In this document: positions 16,619 through 23,828 of the stretch, one piece after another
How the letters are laid out: each line of letters starts with the position of its first letter
Position numbering within the stretch: the stretch's first letter is position 1
Source of the DNA: Thermoplasmata archaeon
GTDB lineage: Archaea > Thermoplasmatota > Thermoplasmata > Lutacidiplasmatales > UBA184
Direction of reading: 5' to 3'
Assembly: GCA_021819135.1 (NCBI GenBank)
Contig: JAKASE010000021.1
Coordinates: 1 to 38,477, forward strand
DNA: 38,477 nucleotides
Notes under the pieces: generated by a model
Told to the model about the DNA's origin: nothing
The model's input: the letters and a program-made list of their open reading frames with translations, nothing else
Database searches by the model: none
Program-made: the position numbers and the translations under genes

Positions 16619-17161
16619 GTGTGGAGCGGGAACGTTCTCGAGACCGCCGCCGGCCTCTTGCTGGTCTTCTTCGTTCCCGGTTTCCTGATCGCGAAGGCCC
16701 TCTTCCCCGAGTGGCGTCTACGGGGCCCGCTGGCCCTCCGCCGGGCGGTCGAGATCGTGACCCTCTCCTTCGTCCTGAGCGTGGCCCTCACGATCCTGCT
16801 CGGATACGTGCTCCTCTCGACGGCCCCCGGCGGGTTCCGGACGTCCTGGTCCGAACCGACCCTCGAGATCGGACTGGTCGCCGTCGCGCTGATCGCGCTC
16901 GGGTCCGGTGTCGCACGAGGGGCCTACCGGCGGGAGCCGCCGCCGGCACCGGTCCCCGAGCCGACGTCGGGCGACGAGGGGGCGTTCGAGCTGACCCAGA
17001 GGCTCGACCGCCTTCGGCGGGAGGAGCGGCGGCTCGAGCACGAGCTCCGGGTGGGGGCGCACGCGGCCCCCGAGGATGCCCGTCTTCGGTACCGACTCCA
17101 GGAGATCCGACAGGAATCGGATGATCTTCGGCAGCGACGCGAGAGGGAATATGCCAGCTAG
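16619..17161 (+). CDS. DUF1616-like membrane protein with C-terminal coiled coil
   Basis: A 180-residue protein starting at GTG 16619-16621, 21 nt after the srp54 stop. There are three hydrophobic segments (about 8-28, 42-66 and 83-100). The arrangement with FFVPGFLIAKALFP resembles DUF1616 membrane proteins, whose function is unknown. The remaining ~75 residues are cytoplasmic and highly charged with heptad-like Leu/Arg/Glu spacing (from FELTQRLDRLRREERRLEHE), suggesting a coiled coil. It overlaps pth2 by 11 nt. The position between srp54 and pth2 suggests a link to membrane protein biogenesis (inference from context only). Confidence 0.7.
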   Translation: MWSGNVLETAAGLLLVFFVPGFLIAKALFPEWRLRGPLALRRAVEIVTLSFVLSVALTILLGYVLLSTAPGGFRTSWSEPTLEIGLVAVALIALGSGVARGAYRREPPPAPVPEPTSGDEGAFELTQRLDRLRREERRLEHELRVGAHAAPEDARLRYRLQEIRQESDDLRQRREREYAS

Positions 17162-17534
17162 GCGGGGCGAAGGGACGTTCGGGGACTGCAAGATGGTCCT
17201 GTTGCTGCGCGGAGAGCTCCGACTGACCGCCGGAAAGGCCGCGGTCCAGTCCGCCCACGCGGCCGTGATGCTCTATCAGCGCGCGGTCGATCGTGATCTT
17301 CCCGCGCTCGCCGCCTGGCTCCGCCAGGGCCAGAAGAAGATCGCGCTCATGGTTCCCACGGTCGCCGAGCTCGAGGCGCTGGAGCGCCGGGCGCGGTCCG
17401 TGGGGATCCCTACCGTCTGGGTCGAGGACGCGGGACTCACCGAGGTCCCGCCGGGCACCCGGACCTGCCTCGGTATGGGCCCGGCGCGGAGCGTGGATCT
17501 CGACCCGATCACCGGGTCTCTTCCGCTCCTGTAG
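17151..17534 (+). CDS. pth2: Peptidyl-tRNA hydrolase, archaeal/eukaryal type (Pth2)
   Basis: Pth2 releases tRNA from prematurely dropped peptidyl-tRNA. The 127-residue product shows the family core: MVLLLRGELRLTAGKAAVQSAHAAV at the N terminus (catalytic-site Lys and the GK-A-Q-AHA pattern), then KKIALMVPTVAELEAL and a C-terminal TEVPPGTRTCLGMGP segment. ATG 17151 is used because a purine-rich GAGAGGGA precedes it. An internal ATG at 17193 would remove only 14 non-conserved residues. It is the last gene of the srp54 cluster and converges on the ABC binding-protein gene. Confidence 0.93.
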   Translation: MPARRGEGTFGDCKMVLLLRGELRLTAGKAAVQSAHAAVMLYQRAVDRDLPALAAWLRQGQKKIALMVPTVAELEALERRARSVGIPTVWVEDAGLTEVPPGTRTCLGMGPARSVDLDPITGSLPLL

Positions 17535-17587
17535 AGAACCCCTCGCTCGACCCCGGTCCGGCGGGAACCGGAAGAGAAGCCATCGGA

Positions 17588-17646
17588 GAAAAAGAGGAAC
17601 CCCCCGAGGTCCCGGGGAGCCTGCTGGCTCCCTCGGTCCCCGGGGG
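17588..17646 (-). terminator. Long hairpin plus T tract at the 3' end of the binding-protein gene
   Basis: Bases 17601-17621 pair with 17626-17646 around the 4-base loop TGCT. The arms hold 17-18 pairs with three mismatches and one wobble, all GC-rich. On the minus strand the hairpin is followed by CTCTTTTTCTC, the T-rich signal expected for archaeal termination. It lies between the convergent pth2 and binding-protein genes, so it may protect or end both transcripts. Confidence 0.6.
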
Positions 17647-17682
17647 CGGGAAAGGGTTCGTCCCGGTGCTACTGGTCCCGTC

Positions 17683-20600
17683 TTAGCTCGACGGGGGCGA
17701 GGGAGGCGTCCCCTCACCCGTGGAGGTCCCGGACCAGGTCTGCGGTGGGTTCGCGGGCGGCCGCCGGCGACCGGCGATCGCCAGCACCAACGCGATCACG
17801 AACAGCAGCGCCAACACTCCGATCAGAGCGTAGGCGAGGGTGCTGAGGCCCGTGGTCGAATCGATGCCGGTGGTCGTGGTCGTGGTGCTGCTCGAGCTGA
17901 AGGAGACGGACACTCCAGCGTTCGCCCCGCTGACCGTGACCGATCCTCCGCTCGGAGAGCCCACGTAGTTGGTCGCGCTGACCGCGTACGTCCACGACCC
18001 GTTGATCGCGGACACCGTGATCGTGGTCCCAGTGCCGGCGTACGACTGCCCGTTGAAGTACACGGTCCAGTGCGTCCCCGACGGCAGTCCCGTCTCGGTG
18101 AACGTCACCGTGTACTCCTGGCCGAAGACGATGACGGCAGTCGCCGGAGCTCCGCTCACCACGACGGTCCCAGTGGCCGGGCTCGCGATGAACCCGGACG
18201 GAGCGACCGGCGTGTAGGTCACGGTCCCGTTCGGCAGGTTGACGACCAGGTTGTACGTGGTCGAGTTGTACTGGTGTCCGCCGATGAGGACGCCCCAGGA
18301 GGTACCGGCACCCACGCCGGTCTCGAAGAACGTCACCGCGTAGGTGAACTGCTGGAAGGCGATCGACTGCGAAGTCGCAGTCCCGTTCACCGTGGCGGTG
18401 CCGCTCCAGGTGGATGTCCACCATCCCGCGATCGTCGTCGTCGTCCAGTTGTAGTTGCCGTTCGGCAGGCTGAACGCGATCGTACTGCCCGAGCTCGACT
18501 GCCCGAACCCGTCCACGAAGACCGACCAGGAGGTCCCTGTCGGTAGGCCTGTCTGCGTGAAGGTTAGCGCGTACGACTGTCCCGCCGCTGCGAACGGCAC
18601 CATCACGACTGCGTCCGCACCGTTGACCACCGCGATTCCCGAGCTCGCCGCGGGGGTATACCCAGGCGGCGAGACGATGCTGAACGTGTACGACCCGTTC
18701 AGCAGCGTGAAGTTGTTCCATTGCGCGGTGTTGACGTAGGTGATCCCGTTGAGGACCACACCCCACGAGGGAACCAAGCCCTTCGTCACGTTGGTGAACA
18801 CCAGACCGGTCTCCTGGAAGGTGAGCTGGTACGTGGTGGTCGACTGCGACACGTAGCTCAGAGCCACCGTGCCCCCCGGCGAGGCTAGCGTAGCCGAACC
18901 CGCTGCGGGAGCCGTGTATCCGATGACCGGGGACGCCGCGTAGTCGTAGCTGCCCGCGGTCAGGTCGAACACGATCGACGGAGACGTCGATGTCTGCGCC
19001 CCCACGTTGTTCACCGTCACGCCCCACGAAGTGCCCGCGACGAGCCCGCTCTCCGTGAAGGTAAGCGGGTAGGTCGGGGTCCCGATCGCGGAGAAGGTCA
19101 CGGCAACGCTCGGGCTCGCTCCGTTGATCACGACGGTCCCGTTGCTCGGGCTCGCCGCGTAGCCGCTCACGTACGACACGGCGTACGCGTACGACCCGTT
19201 GGTCTGCCCGGTGACGGTGATCGTCGAGGTCGTGGAGCTGTGGACCGTCCCGGCGAAGTTGACCGACCAGCTCGTGCCGCTCGGCAGTCCGCTCTCCGTG
19301 AACGTCGCGCTGAACACATTGGAGGCGTAGGCCCAGGTGTACCAGGTCTGCACCGCCGCGGCGCCGACGGCCGGGTTCACGTTGATCCCGGTCGGGGCGA
19401 GCCACGGGCCGTAGTCCTGGTTCGCGTTGTTGACGTACACGTAGACCATGAACGCGAGCTCGTTCCCGATGTGCTCGATCATGTTGTAATCGAGTATCCG
19501 CTGGGCGATGTTCGGCTCGAACTGCGCGATGTTGGTCCAGCCGAGCATCACGGAGTACGCGACGCCCTGGCAGGACGAGGGTATGGCGCTGTTCGGGTAG
19601 TTGGCCCAGTAGCTCAGGTTGGCCCACGTGATGTTGCCGTGGCCGCAGGTTGCCAGGTTGAACGACGGGGTGTCGAGCAGGTTCTGCGTCGCCATCGCGT
19701 AGGTGAACGACTGGCTCGGCTGCCACATGGGGAGGAGGAAGTCGGACGGATCGTTGTAGTCCGCAACCCAGCCCCAGTTATACACCGGCAGTGAGCCCTG
19801 TCCGTTACCTAGGCCGATCTGGCCGTAAAGGCCGGAACCGGTCGCAGTAAGGTCATAGCTGTAGGGAACCAGCCGGCCACCCGAGAGCGAAACGATCTCC
19901 GTGATCCAGTCTGAGATCGCGTTGTCGAGGCTCGGGGATCCCACCCAGCCGACGATAGGCCACGCGCACGGGGACGAGGTGGTGCACATCGTGAGCTGCG
20001 AGTCGTAGAGCGGGCTCGATGCGTTCGTGAGCTGGGCCCACCACCACGCGGCTCCACCGACATCCGCGGGATTGGCGTCCGGGTTACCCGCGAGATACGG
20101 CCAGCTGATGTTCGACGGGTAGTACGACGCCTGCCCGGGCGGGATAGCGCCACCGTACTCGACCGTGGTCTGGATGCCGTCCTGAGTCCAGACGGTGTTC
20201 TGGATGGTCGCGTAGGGGTACGCGCGGGTCAGGAAGTTCCGCAGACCGTTGTCGCCCAGGAAGTTCGAGTTGCCATACGGACCCACCGGGACGTTCAGCT
20301 TGTTCGTCGGATCGATGGCCTGTTCGTGAGCGATGCTGATGTTCTCCTCGAAGGCCATGAACCAGTTCGCGGTTCCTCCCGAGATGTTCCGCATCAGATC
20401 GTACTTGCCCTGGTTGACCAGCTGAAGGATCGTCGGCGCGTGCGAGATGTCGAAACTCGCCGTGTCGGCGGTCCCGGCGATCATCGCCTGGACACCGGCG
20501 GTGTCGGCGTTCTCCCAGTACTGGTTGACGGTCGGGATGTAGCCACCGGCCGGGGGTTCGCAACCGTTGCGTCCACCGGTCGTTCCCGTGCACCAAGACG

Positions 20601-21816
20601 GCTGGACATAGGCCGGGCTTGCCTTGAGCGTGTAACCGCCCGAGCCACCCGGACCACCGCTGTCACTGGAGCTTCCCGGGACGAGGTAGTACGGTCCACT
20701 TCCGACCATCGCGAACTGGACCTTCCCCTCGAAGTTGAACGTGCCAGTACTGGCCAGCGATTCAGTCGCGTCCCAGTAGGTGGGGGAGACCGTGGTCAGC
20801 CAGGTTTGGAAGGCCGCCTGGCTGGTGGAGGTCGCGTTCCCAGGCAGCAGGCAGGGTCCGTCGCCCGCAGCGGCGGAGCTCCCGTAGAAGCCCGGAACGG
20901 GGGCATCCTGCGCGGTGAACCAGCCGCACGGCGTGATCGAAGCTCCCAGCCCGTCCCCGATGAGCTCGAGGAAGTACGGCCAGGTGTTACCGGACGCCGC
21001 GGTGTTGAAGGTAATGCACCCGTGATAGAGAGCGCTGGTGGTCGCGATCGCGGGGCAGTACGTAGAGTCATTGACGAGCATGGAGCTCATCACGTTGTAC
21101 GGAGTGTTGTTGAAGGGCGCGTGGATGCCACCATCCCAACTGGAGTTTCCGAAGGGGAGAGCCCACTGCTGCTGGATCCAGCCGTTGTAGAACTCCGAGT
21201 ACGGCAGGTTCCCGAACATCATCGTGCGGGCCAGGGAGAACATGACGTCCGAGGGGTACACGCCCCAGCTCACCTGGGTGCTGGGGTCGTAGAAGTTCGC
21301 CTTCCCGTCGATAACGAACGTGTAGTACTGGGGGTTTCCCGTGGTCGCGTTGGCGCCCACCAGGCTGCTACTGAATAGCGCGGTACAGGACAACGAACCC
21401 GGGGTACAGGCCGCCAGTTCGGGCGTCCAGTTGTCCGGGGTCGGGCCGGTCTGCGTCCCGTTGAAGGTGATTAGGGATTGGTAGACATTGAGGATCGGTT
21501 CGTAGTCAGTCGTATAGTAGGCAAGGGATGGATCGAGTGTGGTCGCGCCACCGGGGGAGACCAGATAGCTATCCAGAGTCCCGGGGTGCGGTCCGCCCGA
21601 CGCGGCTGGCGTCGGAGAGGCACTCGGTTTCGCTGCGTTTCCGGATGTGCTCGAGACCGCCGCCGGAGCCGCTGAGTGCCCGGCTGCGCTCGAGGGCGTG
21701 GAGCCACCGAACGGCAGCGCATTCGCGCCGGCCGAACTCAGCAAGCTCACGCCGAACAGAGCCACTATCAGCACTGCGATAATGGCCGTTGATCGCCGTA
21801 CGTCGTACCCTCTCAT
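17683..21816 (-). CDS. Giant ABC transporter substrate-binding protein (family 5, Dpp/Opp type) with repeat stalk and membrane anchor
   Basis: This 1377-residue surface protein is predicted to capture peptides or similar solutes for the divergent ABC transporter. A signal peptide (about 8-34, no lipobox) is followed by a Ser/Ala/Pro-rich linker (35-75). A family 5 solute-binding domain of about 750 residues (about 80-832) follows, with TTLDPSLAYYTTDYEPILNVYQSL and WVADYNDPSDFL as recognisable features. Six tandem ~80-residue repeats (835-1311) come next, then a Thr linker, one transmembrane helix (about 1324-1349) and a proline-rich cytoplasmic tail. Many paired cysteines in the ligand domain suggest disulfides. 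Typical family members are 500-600 residues and lipid-anchored at the N terminus. The ATG at 21816 follows a purine-rich ribosome site (GAGAGAGGGG). The exact substrate is unknown. Confidence 0.88.
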   Translation of the reverse strand: MRGYDVRRSTAIIAVLIVALFGVSLLSSAGANALPFGGSTPSSAAGHSAAPAAVSSTSGNAAKPSASPTPAASGGPHPGTLDSYLVSPGGATTLDPSLAYYTTDYEPILNVYQSLITFNGTQTGPTPDNWTPELAACTPGSLSCTALFSSSLVGANATTGNPQYYTFVIDGKANFYDPSTQVSWGVYPSDVMFSLARTMMFGNLPYSEFYNGWIQQQWALPFGNSSWDGGIHAPFNNTPYNVMSSMLVNDSTYCPAIATTSALYHGCITFNTAASGNTWPYFLELIGDGLGASITPCGWFTAQDAPVPGFYGSSAAAGDGPCLLPGNATSTSQAAFQTWLTTVSPTYWDATESLASTGTFNFEGKVQFAMVGSGPYYLVPGSSSDSGGPGGSGGYTLKASPAYVQPSWCTGTTGGRNGCEPPAGGYIPTVNQYWENADTAGVQAMIAGTADTASFDISHAPTILQLVNQGKYDLMRNISGGTANWFMAFEENISIAHEQAIDPTNKLNVPVGPYGNSNFLGDNGLRNFLTRAYPYATIQNTVWTQDGIQTTVEYGGAIPPGQASYYPSNISWPYLAGNPDANPADVGGAAWWWAQLTNASSPLYDSQLTMCTTSSPCAWPIVGWVGSPSLDNAISDWITEIVSLSGGRLVPYSYDLTATGSGLYGQIGLGNGQGSLPVYNWGWVADYNDPSDFLLPMWQPSQSFTYAMATQNLLDTPSFNLATCGHGNITWANLSYWANYPNSAIPSSCQGVAYSVMLGWTNIAQFEPNIAQRILDYNMIEHIGNELAFMVYVYVNNANQDYGPWLAPTGINVNPAVGAAAVQTWYTWAYASNVFSATFTESGLPSGTSWSVNFAGTVHSSTTSTITVTGQTNGSYAYAVSYVSGYAASPSNGTVVINGASPSVAVTFSAIGTPTYPLTFTESGLVAGTSWGVTVNNVGAQTSTSPSIVFDLTAGSYDYAASPVIGYTAPAAGSATLASPGGTVALSYVSQSTTTYQLTFQETGLVFTNVTKGLVPSWGVVLNGITYVNTAQWNNFTLLNGSYTFSIVSPPGYTPAASSGIAVVNGADAVVMVPFAAAGQSYALTFTQTGLPTGTSWSVFVDGFGQSSSGSTIAFSLPNGNYNWTTTTIAGWWTSTWSGTATVNGTATSQSIAFQQFTYAVTFFETGVGAGTSWGVLIGGHQYNSTTYNLVVNLPNGTVTYTPVAPSGFIASPATGTVVVSGAPATAVIVFGQEYTVTFTETGLPSGTHWTVYFNGQSYAGTGTTITVSAINGSWTYAVSATNYVGSPSGGSVTVSGANAGVSVSFSSSSTTTTTTGIDSTTGLSTLAYALIGVLALLFVIALVLAIAGRRRPPANPPQTWSGTSTGEGTPPSPPSS
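17884..19314 (-). repeat. Six tandem ~80-residue protein repeats (FTESGLPSGTSW type)
   Basis: Within the binding protein, residues 835-915, 916-995, 996-1081, 1082-1158, 1159-1234 and 1235-1311 each begin with an aromatic-x-x-TF-x-E/Q-T/S-G-L/V block and PS/TGTSW-x-V. Each has a central NGSY-like turn and ends in a VxVxF strand. Repeat 3 carries a ~10-residue insertion after TGL. The pattern suggests an all-beta domain forming a stalk. At the DNA level the copies have diverged clearly, so this is an old expansion rather than a recent tandem duplication. Confidence 0.85.
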
Positions 21817-21837
21817 TTCGTATACCCCTCTCTCATT

Positions 21838-21855
21838 CAGAACCTTGCGGTTCTG
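21838..21855 (-). promoter_or_regulatory. 5'-UTR hairpin with GCAA tetraloop upstream of the binding-protein gene
   Basis: On the minus strand CAGAACC-GCAA-GGTTCTG makes a perfect 7-bp stem closed by a GNRA tetraloop. It sits at the very 5' end of the predicted mRNA, about 20 nt before the ribosome site and start codon. Possible roles are mRNA stabilisation or a protein-binding element. Confidence 0.5.
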
Positions 21856-21878
21856 TTCGACTCCCGAGCGTCGCCTTC

Positions 21879-21892
21879 CATATATACCTTAC
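21879..21892 (-). promoter_or_regulatory. Strong TATA box with BRE for the binding-protein gene
   Basis: The minus strand reads GTAAGGTATATATG, a strong archaeal BRE/TATA combination. The predicted transcript start is near 21857, giving a leader of about 40 nt that holds the hairpin at 21838-21855. Confidence 0.75.
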
Positions 21893-21911
21893 ATTTTGGC
21901 CATCGGTTTTC

Positions 21912-21930
21912 CCCCGGCGATTCGCCGGGG
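21912..21930. promoter_or_regulatory. GC-rich inverted repeat upstream of the binding-protein promoter
   Basis: CCCCGGCG and CGCCGGGG (8-nt arms, 3-nt spacer) lie about 20 bp upstream of the TATA/BRE element. The position fits an activator site or an upstream operator. No T run follows on the minus strand, so a terminator reading in that direction is unlikely. Confidence 0.4.
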
Positions 21931-22570
21931 ACCGCTGACCCGGTATGTATGACTCCGGGGCCTCAGGGTCGACGCACCCCTTGGAGGAAAGCACCCCGTA
22001 ACGCGACTCGCGGTACGGGGGGTAGGGAGCAGACTCGCCGTCCGGAGGCACCCCCCGGAAAGGACGCGGGGCACGTTCGGGCTCCGCCCCCATGTGAACT
22101 CGCCGGTTGCAAGCGGTGACCACCACGGCGTTCTCCTTCCCGAGCACGGCCGTCCGGGAGCACGAGCGGGCTCGCCGTCGGGGGCAGCTCAGGGTCGGCG
22201 AATCGAGGTCGAGTGGTCCTAGAGCATCGCGCCGAGAGATACGACCCTTCTAGACGCGTCGGGGAGATACGCCTCCGGCTTGTGTTGGTCCCTTTCGCCA
22301 ATGGCCCCTTGAGGGCACGGTGGGGTCGCCGGAAATGACGGGTGCGCGGCCTGTCCGGAGGAGCCGCGGGACCGGGGAAGGGGCTCGCGAGCCGTCCTGC
22401 CAGCGCTCGGACCGCTTTGTGGCCCGGAACGGGAGGAGACGGGGGTCCAGGCGCTCAGATACCGCCGGACGTGGCGTCGCGGGTTCCGATCGAGCTCCGA
22501 TTTTGCGTCTCTTTCGAATGGTTATGTACTGGTACTCGATAGTTCGCCCGCATCCGGGGAACCGCCGCCG
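21931..22570. other. Gene-free region between divergent transporter genes, with structured segments
   Basis: No convincing protein gene lies in this 640-nt stretch; together with the binding-protein leader and promoter, the gap spans 754 nt. The short open frames on both strands have low-complexity, arginine/proline-rich translations. The part at 21960-22205 is strongly structured: CCCCGTA at 21994-22000 pairs with TACGGGG at 22014-22020, and CGCG-ACT-CGCG lies inside. It also holds two copies of CTCAGGGTCG (21962-21971 and 22188-22197) and three CTCGCCG-containing segments (from 22034, 22099 and 22171). The GGAGGAAAGC at 21983-21992 recalls the RNase P CR-I core, but the other conserved blocks are missing. 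From 22250 to 22500 nothing stands out. A possible dppB-side promoter (GGTTATGTAC) lies near 22520. Confidence 0.5.
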
Positions 22571-23821
22571 ATGAAGATGTCCTTGTACATCATTCGACGA
22601 CTGATCCTCCTCGTACCGATCATCATCGGCGTGATGACGATCACCTTCGTCCTGGTGAGCGCCCTGCCGATCAACGACCGGCTCATCGCCGCCTACGGCG
22701 CCCCGAGCCCGAGAGCCAGTTGGATCTACGACCCGGTCCTCTCGCCCGGCACCGGACCCTGCCCCGGACCGCCCAACACCCATACCTGCCCGAACCCGAT
22801 CTACAACCGGGATGTCGCTGCCTTAGGATTGAACCAACCGATCCCCGTGCAATGGGGGATCTATCTCTACCGTAGTTTCACCTTCCAATGGGGGGCCGTC
22901 AGCAACTATAGTTCCGCGGGACTCCTGATTCCCTCGATCCATGGCCTGCCGGTGACCACGGTCCTCTCCTGGTATCTCCCCTACACTATCGAGCTCGCCG
23001 TCCTGTCCCTGGTGATCATCCTGCTGATCTCCATTCCCCTCGGGAACCTCGCTGCGGTCAATCGGAACCGTCCGGTCGACCAGGGCGCGCGCGTCATGTC
23101 GTTCTCCGGGTTCGCGCTGCCGGGTTTCTTGCTCGCCTCCCTCGTCCTGGTCGCGGTGGTGATCGGTGTAGGGTCGAACTCCGGATACCTCGCCCATACC
23201 CCATGGTGCCAATCCGGCGAGCCGCTCTGGAACGAGCTGACCGGCTCGTGGCCTCTCAGCAGCTGCTTCGGGGGTACCGGCGGAGCGACCAGCTTCCCCA
23301 GTTGGATCCACAACAACGGCATCTACACCACCCCGACCGGGTTCCCCACCGTCGATGCCCTCATCGCCGGTAACTACTGGGTCGCCCTCGATTCGGTCAT
23401 CCGGATGATCCTTCCGGCCCTCGTCATCGCCTTCGGGACCATCGCCATCCTCCTCCGCTTCGTCCGCAACAGCATGCTCGAGGTCATGAACCTCGACTTC
23501 GTCCGGACCGCCCGCTCCGAGGGGATCCCCGAGTCGACCGTCATCAAGCGGCACGCCGGTCGCAACTCGCTCAACGTCACGATCACCGTGATGGGCCTCC
23601 TCTTCGCCTTCTTCATCGGAGGGTTCCCCATCATCGAGGACGTGTTCGGCCTCAACGGGGTCGGGCTCATTCTCGCCTATTCGGTGCAGAACACCGTCGG
23701 GCCGGTCGACTTCGCCCTCGTCTTCGGAACGACCCTGCTCTTCACCTTCATCGTCGTGATCGCGAACATCATCGTGGACGTGCTCTACGCGTACCTGGAC
23801 CCCCGGGTCCGATTGGGGTGA
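22571..23821 (+). CDS. ABC transporter permease, DppB/OppB type, with enlarged external loops
   Basis: This is an inner-membrane channel subunit of a dipeptide/oligopeptide-type importer, 416 residues. The first membrane helix (about 6-33) is followed by a ~95-residue external loop containing Cys64 and Cys73. The MetI-type core then has helices from about 135. A second external insertion (about 201-265) carries Cys213 and Cys232. The EAA loop that contacts the ATPases is present (VRTARSEGIPESTVIKRHAG, 311-330). Ordinary DppB proteins are about 310-340 residues, so the extra length is in the external loops. The start is ATG 22571. It is the first gene of a plus-strand operon, divergent from the binding protein. 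Confidence 0.9.
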   Translation: MKMSLYIIRRLILLVPIIIGVMTITFVLVSALPINDRLIAAYGAPSPRASWIYDPVLSPGTGPCPGPPNTHTCPNPIYNRDVAALGLNQPIPVQWGIYLYRSFTFQWGAVSNYSSAGLLIPSIHGLPVTTVLSWYLPYTIELAVLSLVIILLISIPLGNLAAVNRNRPVDQGARVMSFSGFALPGFLLASLVLVAVVIGVGSNSGYLAHTPWCQSGEPLWNELTGSWPLSSCFGGTGGATSFPSWIHNNGIYTTPTGFPTVDALIAGNYWVALDSVIRMILPALVIAFGTIAILLRFVRNSMLEVMNLDFVRTARSEGIPESTVIKRHAGRNSLNVTITVMGLLFAFFIGGFPIIEDVFGLNGVGLILAYSVQNTVGPVDFALVFGTTLLFTFIVVIANIIVDVLYAYLDPRVRLG

Positions 23822-23828
23822 GGATCGC

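Noticed and set aside
17714-19726. Second long minus-strand frame (670 codons) inside the binding-protein gene
   Set aside because: It is out of frame with a gene that has a signal peptide, repeats and an anchor; the translation is Arg/His/Asp-rich noise.
21983-21992. GGAGGAAAGC as the CR-I core of an RNase P RNA
   Set aside because: The match breaks after AAAG and no ACAGAA...GGCTTA block (CR-V) was found within 400 nt on the same strand.
22051-22070. CCGGAAAGGACGC as helix 8 of an SRP RNA
   Set aside because: The conserved AGCA-type internal loop and the helix 6 partner could not be placed; it was kept only as an unassigned structured region.
21963-22301. Small minus-strand open frames (104 and 112 codons) in the divergent intergenic region
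   Set aside because: They lack a credible ribosome site and family features, and are rich in Arg, Pro and Gly as expected from random GC-rich DNA.
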